DNA from: Prorocentrum cordatum
Lineage: Eukaryota; Sar; Dinophyceae; Prorocentrales; Prorocentraceae
DNA: 64,000 nt
Assembly: GCA_963575745.1 (NCBI GenBank)
Contig: CAUYUJ010001459.1
Span: 305,249-369,248, forward strand
Direction of reading: 5' to 3'
In this document: one piece after another, positions 35,003-46,229 of the stretch
How positions within the stretch are numbered: position 1 is the stretch's first letter
Layout: the number at the start of each line of letters is the position of its first letter
Program-made: the position numbers and the translations under genes
Notes under the pieces: generated by a model
Seen by the model: the letters and a program-made list of their open reading frames with translations, nothing else
Databases searched by the model: none
Told to the model about the DNA's origin: nothing

Positions 35003-35746
35003 AGATCTGTAACACTGGAAACTACAACCTACGACTGGTACAGGAAACTGCGAATCACGGTCCTACAGCCTGGTGGCCCCACAAGGGGGCCGGCGGATAT
35101 GTATGCACAAATACGTGCCCTGATCCTGCAGAGTATTCTGGCTCTGGCTCAACAGGACGCCATTTGATCCACCAGCAGTGTTATTAAGCATTCAAGTCTA
35201 AGCAACGACGTCGGTTTCTGATGGCATCGACTGGTGTACCCAGAAGAGACGAGTACGAATCGCCAGCCATTATTCAAACCACTTTCGTTCCACCTCCCGA
35301 GGGCCTCCATCACATTCGTGACTGAATCTTCCACCCCGCGCCACCACCCCGAGCATTTGGGGAACCATTCGTTTCTGTTGCTATCCTGTGCAACGGGTCC
35401 TGATCTGCAAATTGTGGCTGAGTCGGACCCTTGTCGTTGCATCGAGCTGCTTGCGGCACTGCCCGCGACCGTGCCAGCGCAGCACCGCAGCAGGAATGAG
35501 GTTTACTTTGATAGTTGAAGCAACATGTCGTTCTCAGTAAGTGGGTTTGGGATGCATCGGCATTCTCGCCAGCGGATGTAAGGAAGCGCGTTGAGTCTCG
35601 AAGAGTTGCGCGATGGCCGTTCCATGTTGATCCGGCGGGGTGCACACACATGTCTATAGATCTGTATATCTATAGTTACACACATACATGTATGTACACA
35701 TGTTTGCCAGCACCGAAGTCAAGCAGTGCAATCAGGAAAGACTGGT
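35003..35746. other. Spacer, nothing recognised
   Basis: Unique DNA, moderate GC. No supported gene. Confidence 0.4.
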
Positions 35747-35880
35747 CTACTCTGTAAGAACGGTTTTTTGAAGGCAGATCTGCCTTCAATGTAAGAACGG
35801 TTTTTTGAAGGCAGATCTGCCTTCAAAAAACCGTTTTTTGAAGGCAGATCTGCCTTCAAAAAACCGTTCTTACAGAGTAG
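35747..35880. mobile_element. Nested palindrome (foldback element)
   Basis: The 43-bp left arm starting CTACTCTGTAAGAACGG is the exact reverse complement of the right arm ending CCGTTCTTACAGAGTAG. Inside lie three copies of a 22-bp perfect palindrome centred on AGATCT (TTGAAGGCAGAT/ATCTGCCTTCAA), joined by AAAAAACCG and CGGTTTTTT. The structure suggests an element inserted into, or duplicated within, itself. No coding capacity. Confidence 0.93.
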
Positions 35881-36185
35881 GCTGCAATTGTGGATGTGCA
35901 CTGTGCGTGGTGCAGATATGTGGTGCGTCCCATGCGTAGTGCGTCCAGCGCACCAGGGCGCCCCCGGGCGACCGCCGCGCCCACCCAGCGCACAGGGGCG
36001 TCCACGAGTTCGCCCGCGGGCTGCCACCAGCCAAGCAGGAGGAGGAGGAGGAGGAGGAGGAGGAGGAGGAGGAGGAGGAGCCAGGCGAAACACCGGTACG
36101 CACTGTGTGGGGAGTGGATCACCGGGAAGAGCAGGGGGGGGAGTGGCTCGGGATCGCCCGTTGATTCGCACGCGGCGGATGACGG
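35881..36185. other. Spacer with (AGG)n at 36020-36079
   Basis: GC-rich DNA with a 60-bp AGG microsatellite. No gene. Confidence 0.5.
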
Positions 36186-36440
36186 GAGGCGAAGGGTCGC
36201 GCGATGGACGTTGGTGCGGGCCCGGGGAGTAATCATTTCTGATACGGGTGGGTTCCAGGGAGGAGAATGGATTGCCATCGCTCCTCCGCTCGAACGTGGC
36301 AGAGAAGGGGAACCGCGCTCAGATTCGACGAATCGCGCGATGGAAGGTGGTGGGGACCCGGAGGGAAATCCTTTCTGAAAGGGGAGGGATCCAGAAGGAG
36401 ATGGCTCATAATTGCTCTTCCGCTCGAGTTGCACATCGCT
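36186..36440 (+). repeat. About 140-bp tandem duplication, two units
   Basis: GCGCGATGGA starts both units (36199 and 36338). They share GGGAGG(A)ATCCAG-like phrases and end GCTC(C/T)TCCGCTCGA. Confidence 0.75.
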
Positions 36441-37072
36441 TGCATCAATCCTTCTCAAGTTGGGCAGGTCGGGGCACGGGTCGGGGCAGAAGCAGAAAGA
36501 GAGAGCCAGACAGAGTGGGAGAAGATGTGGTTGCCAGAACGGGATCTGGGATACGAAATCAAGAAGAAAAATGCGCACGAATCACGACAATGGAGCGCGC
36601 GAAATGGATATGGAAACTCCCCGGAGACTCGGTCAGTTGTGAAACCAGTTTGGGCGGATAGTTACACCGACCTTAGTGGATAACGAAACCGACCATGGTG
36701 AATACCGAAACCTCCCTGAGTGGATACCAGCACCGACCTTTTTGGATACCGATGGATGTTGAACTGGAGCTTGGCGGGCACCGAGAACGATCTTGACGGA
36801 TACAGATCTCAATTTGGGCGGACACCGAAACCTTTATTTCGATTTTGGAACCATTGTTTCGATACCGGAACAGCGCTTCGATACAGAATCCAGTGCTGTC
36901 GAACCTTAAATGCCCTTGCAGTTGACATAGCAGAGCTATTGATACAATGCCTATGTGTTCCTCTTTCTTTCCCTATCCTCCAGTATTCCCTCCTCCCCAT
37001 CATTCCAGGAAGCGTGCCGAGCGTGATGTGTTGCTGCCGCCGTCGCTTGCATGGCTTTGCATATCGCCCGGG
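36441..37072. other. Spacer with degenerate GGATACCGAAACCGACC repeats
   Basis: 36645-36870 carries loosely repeated (G/T)TGGATACCGAAACCGACC units of about 30-35 bp. The rest is unique and no gene was recognised. It lies immediately upstream of the spliced-leader relics. Confidence 0.5.
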
Positions 37073-37124
37073 TTCCAAGCCATTTTGGCTCAAGTCATTC
37101 TGGCTCGAGCCATTTTGGCTCAAG
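37073..37124 (+). other. Tandem dinoflagellate spliced-leader relics (three)
   Basis: GCCATTTTGGCTCAAG (37079-37094), TCATTCTGGCTCGAG (37095-37109) and CCATTTTGGCTCAAG (37110-37124) lie head to tail with no spacer. Each ends at the point where the 22-nt dinoflagellate leader joins mRNA. The first also keeps weak similarity upstream (37073-37078). Stacked relic leaders form when a trans-spliced mRNA is reverse transcribed, reinserted, transcribed and trans-spliced again. Three copies imply repeated cycles; the middle one, with two changes, is the most decayed. Confidence 0.93.
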
Positions 37125-37130
37125 GTCTGC

Positions 37131-37571
37131 ATGGGGACTGGCCCGGCGACCCAGCGACCTGGCCCCGCGCCTGGGCCCGCGCGTCGAGTAATCCGCGCGC
37201 TCGGCCTGCACCGGATGCCGAGCGGCCGCGGGGCTGGCGGCGGCCGTTCGCAGGCTGTTGGCCTGGCGGGGCGGACCCGGCGTTGCTCCCAGGGCCACTG
37301 TAGCCATGGCGGGGCTGCCCATGCGGGCACGCGGGCAATGGGGCGTGCCGCTTGCGCTGCAGGCGCTGCGGCAAACTTGCGCCGCAACGGATTGCAGGTG
37401 CCGCCCAAGCGGCAGCGAAGCAGCGGCCGTCGCGCAAGGCGGAGCCTAGGTCGGCGGTGCCTCGTCAGCGACGCCAGCCGCGTGGCGGCCAGGCCCCTTG
37501 CGCGGTACCCTACGCGGCCATGGCGCAGCGCATGTTGCCATCGCCGCCCGGCGCGGCGGAGCAGACTGTAA
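37131..37571 (+). CDS. Hypothetical retrocopy behind the spliced-leader relics
   Basis: The first ATG after the relics (6 nt downstream) opens a 146-codon frame rich in Arg, Ala, Gly and Pro, with no recognised domain. Other frames in the same region are also open. One (37352-37660) reads MRCRRCGKLAPQRI and later AAMAQRMLPSPPGAAEQTVN, which looks no less protein-like, so the true frame is uncertain and frameshifts are likely. The case for a gene rests on the leader relics, which mark the 5' end of a former mRNA. No poly(A) remnant was identified. Confidence 0.35.
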   Translation: MGTGPATQRPGPAPGPARRVIRALGLHRMPSGRGAGGGRSQAVGLAGRTRRCSQGHCSHGGAAHAGTRAMGRAACAAGAAANLRRNGLQVPPKRQRSSGRRARRSLGRRCLVSDASRVAARPLARYPTRPWRSACCHRRPARRSRL

Positions 37572-38068
37572 ACGCGCAGATGCAGCCGCCCACCGCGGCT
37601 GGCACTCCGCAGGACCCCTCCTCGGCACGAGCGAGATGGGCACGGAAAGAATGGATATAATGCCCAACAGCAGTCCCTGCTCAGTTTGAACAGGACTCGC
37701 TGTGCACGCCGCGGCCTGTGTCTATTCGAGACAGAAGGCTGCCTGCCCAACAGCGGCCGCTGTTGGTTTGGGACAACATTTGTTGTTGGGCATCCAATTT
37801 GTTCCGTGCCCACTTCGGGCGCCCAAACCCTCGGCGGCCGAGTTAAGACCTTTACAAAAGGAACTCCGCGATTGACGCGGATGAGGTTCAGGAGAAAGAG
37901 CACGAGTTGGAGCAGGAAGAGGAGCAGTAGGAAGAGCTGAAGAAGGATAATAAACCGAAGGAAGGGGAGGAACACGACGAAGAAGAAGAAGAGAGGATTG
38001 TCAGGATTGTGCTCATTGGGTGTTCTCACGCAGGTGCAGGGTTTCTCCGAAGGGCTTAGGGGGCCCGT
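37572..38068. other. Spacer, possible 3' part of the retrocopy
   Basis: AGGAAGAGGAGCAGTAGGAA-type purines at 37870-37995; otherwise unique. Nothing recognised. Confidence 0.4.
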
Positions 38069-38180
38069 CCGCCTCTTCCTCCTCCTCCTCCTCCTCCTCT
38101 TCTCCCCCCCCCCTCCTCCATCAACCTCCTCCTCCTCCTCCCCCCCGCCCGCCCTCCTCCCCCACCCCCCTCTTCGCCCT
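38069..38180 (+). repeat. (CTC)n / poly-pyrimidine tract
   Basis: CTCCTC repeats with C runs. Confidence 0.9.
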
Positions 38181-40539
38181 CCCTCCCGGGTCGCCAGCGG
38201 CCCCGGGAGGGGGGGCAGTGCGCGCGCAGGCGGGCGGCACTACGCGAGACGGCTTGTTCTCTGCGAGTTGGATTCAACATGCGAGATCAATGCGAAGCGC
38301 GAGGCGGCACGTTGGCAAGCACGCCGACAGGTGAGGAGCCTGAGCCCGCGAACGATGGCAAAGCCCTTCGCCGAAATAGTTACTTTCTCGTCGGCCCCCT
38401 AGGCTCTCGGCCCCCGGCGGCCTGCCCGTCGCCGCTTCGAAGGCCAGAGGGCGGGCGAAGAGGCGGGGGCAGAGGGGGGGGGGCGAAGAGATGGGAAGAG
38501 GAGGGGGGGGGGCGCCCGCAGCTCAGACCGACCCCGCCCCGACCTGAGACGCGAGCTGCTTTGCCGCGGCGGACGCGCCGCGCGGCCTCGGCCGCGGCGG
38601 CCCGCGACCTCGCCAGGGCGAGGCCGCAGTCATCGCCGGCTGCGCCAGCTCGGCTTTCGGAGGCGCTTGCCTCGTCGGGGGAGCCCCCCAGTTCCTTTCC
38701 CCTGCCCATCGATGCGCGGCTCCGAGCGGCGCTGCAATTTCCAAGTTTGGCGACTCGAACACAGCGAGGCGATTCTGCGCCCGGGCCAAGTTCGAAGTGG
38801 ACATTGGCGAGGGGGGGCAGGAGAAGGAGCGGGAAGAGGAGCAGGCACAAGGAAAGCACGAAGAACAAGAAGCAGAGGAGGCATGAGCAGATCAGCAAAT
38901 ATCATTGCTTGCTCGTGGACTTCGCGGGGCATTGCAGCCCAATCGTCGATCGCGCCGCGCGCCGCGCATCCTTGCAGGGCATTCCCAGAATTGCCCGCCA
39001 CCGACGCTGCAGACCGAGCGTTGCGCCGCGCCGGACTCGAGTGAAACTCGGGCCCGCCCCCGCGCGAACGCTGGGACTTCTTCGCGCCGAGCGCCCCTGC
39101 GCGGCGCACTTCGGTTTGATGTTGTCGCGTCGCGATGCGCATTGCTACGCCTGCGCTCGGATTCCTCGGGAAACCCACCGCCGCTGTCGTTCGTTCTGGG
39201 CCGGGGCCTACCGGGCGCCGCGGCGATGGCGCAGCGTAAGCGGGCGCCCCCGCGCCGCGCTCAATCCCGGGGCGACGACGTCGATGCTGCGCTGCGTCGC
39301 CGGGCACATTTTGCCGCCTGTCCGCGATAGGCGCGGGGAGCTGCGCTCGCCCGGCCCTGCTTGTTTCTGGGCGACCGCAGCTTCAGAACAATGCGAGCGA
39401 CCGCTTCAGAAGGAGGAGAAGAAGAAGAAGAAGAAGAGCAGAAGGGACCCAGGAGAAACGCATCAGCTGAAGCAGCGAACATTTGTCCGGAGAAGTAGCA
39501 GCAGTTTCTGGAGCAACGGCGAGAGTTCCAGAAGCAAACAATACCATAGTTTAACACAAATGCGCTGTTTTCGGCATGCGGCCCACTTTTCGACGAGATT
39601 CGCTGGCTTCGCTGAGACGGTATTTCCGCCTGCGGTTTGGACTGCTTGGTTCTTCGCAGCGTCCAAGAGATTTGCGGCGCCTTCTGGGCTTTGGAATTCA
39701 CGGGGCGACCTCGTTATTTTCAAGTTGTTACGCGGTGAGCCATGCCGACCGCGTGTCTCATATTTGCCATCTCTATATCGCCATTGCTGTTCTTGCCGTA
39801 TTATTATTATCTCTGCCCGTTCGTCGGGCATGCTGAAAAAAAAACACGCTGCATTTCGAGCCCTGGAGATGCTGGGTGCCGGGTTGAAGCACGCGCCAGA
39901 AGCCCATTGCAACAGATGGACGGCGCGGAAGGCGAACCAGCCATCAAACCACGCCGCCACGACTTCGAGACCATGGATGGCGACATTTTCCGAAGGTTAG
40001 TCTTCCACGCGCGCAAATACTTCGCCCGGAGGCGCGAGTTACGTCGGGGGCCGCGAACGCCGAGCTCCGGGGCCACCTTGCCCCGCCGCAACAGCACAAC
40101 CCAGGCTTTGGGACTGCTATTCGGGGGCCCCCCGTTCTTGGGCATGGCCAGCTGATTTCGGCGTCGACGTTCCAAACGCACGCGCCATGAACTATTTGCG
40201 GTGCAGCGCGCGCGACTCGAAGCAGATCGGCTTCGAGGTTGGTGCGCAGCGGCAGCCTGGCAACATATTTAGACGCGGGCGAGGAGGCGGCGGGCCGCCG
40301 GCGCAACGCCGCGCGCGCAGCGGGAAAGCAAATGCCACCAGTGGGGCCGCACGTTCGCAGCTACATGGGGCCGAGACCGATTTCTGGAGCGCGCGCTCAG
40401 AGAAAAATATCCCGGCAAAGCAACCTAACAGCGATGTGTAGGAGCATAGTTGGAAGCATTCCCCTTAAGATTCAGATGAGAATCCAGTTGTAGAATTCTG
40501 CTGTTCTCGCAGTCGTAGTCGCATTCGCGATGACAGTCG
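38181..40539. other. GC-rich region with a long unassigned open frame
   Basis: From an ATG at 38279 a 573-codon plus-strand frame stays open to 40000. The composition is Arg/Ala/Pro-rich at first and more balanced after 39500. Minus-strand frames are also open. No domain was recognised, so I do not call a gene. A purine patch lies at 39408-39450 and short microsatellites elsewhere. Confidence 0.35.
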
Positions 40540-42060
40540 CAGCGGCAACGGCAGTCGCAGTCACAGCCTCAGCCTCAGCCTGCCTCAGCCTCAGCCTCAG
40601 CCTGCCTCAGCCTCAGCCTGCCTCAGCCTCAGCCTCAGCCTGCTTCAGCCTCAGCCTCAGTCTGCCTTCAGCCTCGGCCTCAGCCTCAGCCTGCCTCAGC
40701 CTCAGCCTGCATCAGCCTCAGCCTCAGCCTCAGCCTGCCTCAGCATCAGCCTGCCTCAGCCTCAGCCTCAGCCTGCCTCAGCCTCAGCCTCAGCCTGCTT
40801 CAGCCTCAGCCTCAGTCTGCCGTCAGCCTCGGCCTCAGCCTCAGCCTGCCGCAGCCTCAGCCTGCAGCCTCAGCCTCAGCCTCAAGCATCAGCCTGCCCA
40901 GCCTCAGCCTCAGCCTGCCTCAGCCTCAGCCTCAGCCTGCTTCAGCCTCAGCCTCAGCCTGCCTGTTGCCTCGGCCTCAAGCTCAGCCTGCCTCAGCCTC
41001 AGCCTGCTCAGCCTCAGCCCAGCCTCAGCCTGCCTCAGCCTCAGCCTGCCTCAGCCTCAGCCTCAGCCTCAGCCCCAGCCTCAGCCTCAGTCTGCCTTCA
41101 GCCTCGGCTTCAGCCTCAGCCTGCCGCAGCCTCAGCCTGCATCAGCCTCAGCCTCAGCCTGCCTCAGCCTCAGCTTCAGCCTCAGCCTCAGCCTCAGCCT
41201 CAGCCTCAGCATCAGTCTGCCCTCAGCCTCGGGCTCAGCCTCCGCCTGCCTCAGCCTCAGCCTGCATCAGCCTCAGCCTCAGCCTCAGCCTGCCTCAGCA
41301 TCAGCCAGCCTCAGCCTCAGCCTACCTCAGCCTCAGCCTCAGCCTGCTTCAGCCTCAGCCTCAGTCTGCCTTCAGCCTCGGCCTCAGCCCCAGCCTGCCT
41401 CAGCCTCAGCCTGCATCAGCCTCAGCCTCAGCCTCAGCCTGTCTCAGCCTCAGCCTGCTTCAGCCTCAGCCTCAGTCTGCTTCAGCCTCAGCCTCAGGGT
41501 GCAGCCTCAGCCTCAGTCTGCCTTCAGCCTCGGCCTCAGCCTCAGTCTGCCTCAGCCTCAGCCTGCATCAGCCTCAGCCTCAGCCTCAGCCTGCCTCAGC
41601 ATCAGCCTGCTTCAGCCTCAGCCTTTGCCTGCCTCAGCCTCAGCCTGAGCCTGCTTCAGCCCCAGCCTCAGTCTGTCTCAGCCTCGGCCTCAGCCTCAGC
41701 CTGCTTCAGCCTCAGTTTGCATTAGCCTCAGCTTCAGCTTTAGCCTGCCTCAGCCTCAGCCTCAGCTTCAGCCTCAGCCTCAGCCTGCCTCAGCCTCAGC
41801 CTCAGCCTGCTTCAGCCTCAGCCTCAGCCTGCTTCAGCCTCAGCCCCAGCCTCAGCCTGCCTCAGCCTCAGCCTGCATCATTCTCAGCCTCAGCCTCAGC
41901 CTGCCTCAGCCTGAGCCTGCCTCAGCCTCACCCTCAGCCTGCCTCAGCCTCAGCCTCAGCCTGCTTCAGCCTCAGCCTCAGTCTGCCTTCAGCCTCGGCC
42001 TCAGCCTCAGCCTGCCTCAGCTGCAGCCTGCCTCAGCCTCAGCATCAGCTTGCCTCAGCA
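40540..42060 (+). repeat. (CAGCCT)n hexamer array, 1.5 kb
   Basis: Runs of CAGCCT alternate with TGCCTCAGCCT, TGCTTCAGCCT and TGCATCAGCCT variants, giving a second-order period. The unit contains no stop in any plus frame, so all three frames read as Ser-Leu, Gln-Pro and Ala-Ser low-complexity proteins. Confidence 0.96.
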
Positions 42061-42061
42061 T

Positions 42062-42415
42062 TCAAGATGTAGCCCGGGAACGGAGTTCTGGGAACTCGAA
42101 GAACGCGAAGTGGCCTACAGTTGGCTCCGGGCATTCAAAACCATGCCCAGGAATGGGGTTCTGGGAATTCGAAGACCACGAAGTGGCCTACAGTTGGCCC
42201 TGGGCATTCAAAGTGTGGTCAGGGAATGGAGTTCTGGGAACTCGAAGAGCACGAAGTGACTTACAGTTGGCTCCGGGCATTCCAAATGTGGCCCGGGAAT
42301 AAAGTTCTGGGAACTCGAAGAGCACGAAGTGGCTTACAGTTCGCTCCCGGCATTCAGAATGTGGCCCGGGAATGGAGTTCTGGGACCTCGAAGACCACGA
42401 AGTGTGTAACTATTT
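42062..42415 (+). repeat. 73-bp tandem repeat B, five copies
   Basis: Units share GGGAATGGAGTTCTGGGAAC, TCGAAGAGCACGAAGTGGC and TACAGTTGGCTCCGGGCATT. The period equals that of repeat A at 34.4 kb, but the sequences are unrelated. Confidence 0.95.
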
Positions 42416-43049
42416 GCAAAAAGAAATCCCGGCATTCTCCCGGATCGCGCCCAGACCCCCTTGGGGCGTCATGATGCTTTCTTTTGACCCTACTAGAAAC
42501 CTATCATTCTTCGCTGTTAGGGAACAAGTCAATAGATCGCGCGCAGGCGCGGCCCGCCCCAGTGCAATTTCCCCGGCGGCGAGGGTCGCGCGTCGCAAGC
42601 GCCTCTCTGGTATCGCCCCGCAAAGTCTGCATTTGAAATGCCAATTTCGGGCGCGCCGCGCGGGCGCGCCCGCCCCGAGCGAAAATTGCGCGAGCAATCC
42701 GGTTTTCAAGCGACGTCGTTGCTTCTCGCTTATGCGGGACACGTTTCGCGCCAGCCCCAGGCGACGCGGGGTGCCATTGGCTTCGCCCTTGCATTTTGGA
42801 CAACAAGGGAATCATGCGAACGGCGGACCGCCAATTCTGCTTTGCCCGAGACTTGGAGCGGCGGATGACCGTCGGAGCCGCGCGCAGCTTGCGCGCGCGC
42901 CAGCGCCGCCAGCGCCCCTGCCACGTTCGGAAAAACGGTGGAAGGATTTCGCCCCCCCCCCCCCCCCCCCCTCGGAGGAGGCGGCGGGCGGGCCTCTTCA
43001 GCTGGCGGAAGTAGGTCGCGTTCGCGAGATAATGATTTTCTTCGCATTT
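42416..43049. other. Spacer, nothing recognised
   Basis: GC-rich unique DNA. Contains GGGCGCGCC/GGCGCGCCC inverted around 42652-42674 and a C run at 42950-42970. Confidence 0.45.
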
Positions 43050-44960
43050 TGAGACGAGGTTCTCGTTGGAGCTTCCTGCGGAGCCTCGGGGCGCGCGAGG
43101 GGCGTGCCGGAATGAGCGCGCGCGACGCGCGCGGGCAGTGGCATTGCGGCATTCGGCGGGGCCCCTTATGGGGCCACGGCACGTGCGGGGGGCGCGCCAA
43201 AATGGGCGTGCGCGACGCGCGCGGGCGGCAGCGGGGCCTTCTGCGGGGCCTCCCACGGGGCCACGAAACGCGCGAGGGGCGCGCCAACGCGGGCGCGCGC
43301 GACGCATCGGGCGGCGGGCTTGCGGCGGAAATTTTTGCGGGGCCACGAAACGTCTGAGGGGTGCGCCGAAATCGGCGTGCGTGAGGCATGCGTGCGGCAG
43401 TAGAGCATTCGGTGGAGCTTCATATGGGGCCGCGAAACGTGCGAGGGGCATGCCGAGACGGGCGTGCGCGACGCATGCGGGCGGTGGCGCTGGGGCCTTC
43501 GGTGGAGCCCCCCGTGAGGCCAGGAAACACGTGAGTGGTGCGCCGAAATGGGCGCGCGCGACGCATCGGGCGGCGAGCCTTCGGTGGAGCTCCAGATGGG
43601 GCCGCGGAGCGCCTGAGGGGCGTGCCGAAATGGGCGCGCGCGACGCGCGCGGGCGGTGGCCCCAGGGCCTTCGGTGGAGCTCCTCACGGCTCACGGGGCC
43701 GCGAAATGCGCGAGGGGCGTGCCAAAATCGGCGCGCGTGACGCGCGCGGGCGACGGGGGCCTTCGGTGGAGTTTCCCGGGCTCCCGGGTGGCCACGAAAC
43801 GCGTGAATGGTGCGCCGAAATGGGCGTGCGTGACACATGCAGGCGGTAGCACTAGGGCCTTCGGTGGAGTTTCCTGCTGGGCCGCGAAATGTGTGAGGGG
43901 CATGCCGAGATGGGCGTGCGCGACGCACGCGGGCGGTGGCATTCAAGCTTTCGGTGGGGCCTTGCGGGGTCACGGAATTTGTGTTGGGCGCGCCGAAATG
44001 GGCATGCGTGACGCATGCGGGCGGTCGCGCTGTGACTTTCGGTGGAGATCCTTGTTGGGCCACGAAGCGTGTGAGGCGTGTGCCGGAATTTGTGTGCGTG
44101 CCACATGCGGACGGCGGCATTGGGGCCCTTGGTGGAGTTTTTTTTTCATGGGGCCACGGAGCATGTGAAAGGTGTGCCAGAATTGGTGCGCCTGACGCAT
44201 GCGGCCGGTGGCACCAGGGCCTTTGCTGGAGTTCCTTGTGGGGCCACGAAGCGAATGAGGGATGTGACGAAATGGGTGCGCGTGACGCATGCGAGCGGCG
44301 GCACTGGGGCCTTCGATGGAGCGCCTTACGGGGCCGCGGAACGTGTGAGGGGTGTGCAGGAGTTCCTGTGCGTGACGCGTGCGGGCGGTGGCAATGGGGC
44401 ATGGTGCCTTCGGTGAAGCATGCCGAGATGGGCGTGCGTGGCGCATGCGGGCGGTGGCACTTGGAGCTTTCGGTGGAGCTTCTTGCGGGGTCACGGATTT
44501 TGTGATGGGATGCCAAATGGGTGTGCGTGACGCGTGCGGGCGGTGGCGTTGGGACTTTCTGTGGGGAACCTTGTGGGGCCACGAAACGTGTGAGGTGTGT
44601 GCCGAAATTTGCGTGCGTGAAACACGCGGGCGGTGGCATTGGGGCCTTCGGTGGAGCTCCTTATGGGGCCACGGAGCGTGTGAGGGGTGTGCAAGAATTG
44701 GTGTGGCGCATGCGGGCGGTGGCGCTGGGGCCTTTGGGTGGGTTTTTTTGTGGCCACGAAACGAATGAGCGATGTGCCGAAATAGGTGCGCGTGGTGCAT
44801 GCGAGCGGTGGCACTGGGGCCTTCGATGGAACGAACGCCTTACGGGGCCGCGGAATGTGTGAAGGGCGTGCAGGAATTAGTGTGCGTGACGCATGCGGGC
44901 GGTGGCAATAAGGCCTTCGGTGGAGCTCCTATGGGGCCACGAAACGTGCAGAGGGGTGCA
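43050..44960 (+). repeat. 90-bp tandem satellite, about 21 units
   Basis: Units share GGGGCCTTCGGTGGAGCT, GGGGCCACGAAACGTGTGAG, GGGTGTGCCGAAATGGGCG and TGCGTGACGCATGCGGGCGG. The period is exactly or nearly 90 bp (30 codons), so long frames stay open on both strands without being genes. Early units are GC-richer and more uniform. Members recur at 52.46-52.90, 54.66-55.11 and 57.02-57.56 kb. Confidence 0.95.
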
Positions 44961-45940
44961 CCGACGGGGGGAGGGACGAGGGGAAGGGGGAGGAACAAGA
45001 GAGGAACGCGGGGCGCCGTCTCTTTAAAACGAGAACCCACTATACAAAGGATGGCTTGAGAAAGGAACACATTAAAGCTGGTTCGAGACGACTCCCCCAA
45101 AATGCTCCAAGCCTATCCAAGACCGTTTCAATACAGCTCGGGAGGGCCACGGAACTTCCCAAGTTCCCCCTGCTGTTTGACGATGCGTGACTCCCTCTCC
45201 CCCCGCGTCGATTATCATAGGCATCGTTTTTGGTTGGGCATGTGGGGACACGCGAAGCGCGACGATTTTTGCATCGGCATTTCACATACAAATATTGTGT
45301 TTCTTTCTGGAGTTCCCCCGCGCTTAACCTAAAGATAAAGTTTGCATAACATACACAGCGACCTTACGCGGCGGACCGACGAAACGCTCACCTGCAAAAT
45401 TACCCCGGCAATTTCAGTGCCGAAGTCGGTGAATTTGTTCCCGTTTTGTTGCGTCGCCCATAAGGTTGATACGGTCACAGCTTGATATTTGTTTGTCTTA
45501 AGTACCTATGTGGCATTTTGCTACGAGAGCGATGTTGAGGACAAGCGTTGTGCACGAAGGCGACGACCCAGAAACGAAAGCAAAACAACAAACATTAACG
45601 ATTAACGAGCAGAAGCAAAACGAAAATACCACAAAGCAAACAGCTTCGCGCAGGACCCAAATCTATGCAATTGAGTGCACCGTTGGTGTACGTATTCGGA
45701 GGAGTACCCTATAGGGCCACGAAGCGTGCGAGGGGTATACCAAAATTTGTACGGTGGGCGCGTGCGGAAGCAAGAACGAGAACAGAATCCGTAATTGAAC
45801 AACGGTTTTGGTAAATCAACACCGGTTTTCTTACTCAATATCGGCTTTGGTAATTCATAACACCCGTTTTCGTAACTAACAATAGCGGTTGTGGTAAATC
45901 ACAATACCGTTGTGGTATGTATTGTTCCACCGGTTTAGTC
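44961..45940. other. Spacer with transition to AT-rich DNA
   Basis: A single 90-bp-repeat remnant lies at 45712-45760. 45795-45935 holds loosely repeated AACGGTTTTGGTAA(A/T)TCA units of about 28 bp. No gene. Confidence 0.5.
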
Positions 45941-46170
45941 ATGTGTTCGTTTTCGTATCGCCATTATTTGTTCTTTCGTGTTTTTTTTTCTCGCCGATGT
46001 ATGTGCTTTATTTATTCCGTCTTCTTTGTCGTTTATCTTGCCCCATGTTTCTCTAGCCTCCGGACTTTTGATTAATATGTTGCATATGTTTCTAAATGTT
46101 ATGTTCGTGTGTTTTTTCCTTTTTTGTATTTTGTTTGTTTTTTCTTGTTTCTCTTGAGAAGAAAATGCGC

Positions 46171-46229
<59 letters not shown>

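Noticed and set aside
38279-40000. 573-codon plus-strand frame as a gene
   Set aside because: Overlapping minus-strand frames are equally open in this GC-rich DNA and no family was recognised; left as unassigned.
42504-44639. 711-codon minus-strand frame
   Set aside because: It follows the 90-bp satellite; the 30-codon period keeps it open on both strands, with no domain.
45070-45095. GGTTCGAGAC as a tRNA B box
   Set aside because: No A box, acceptor stem or anticodon arm could be placed around it.
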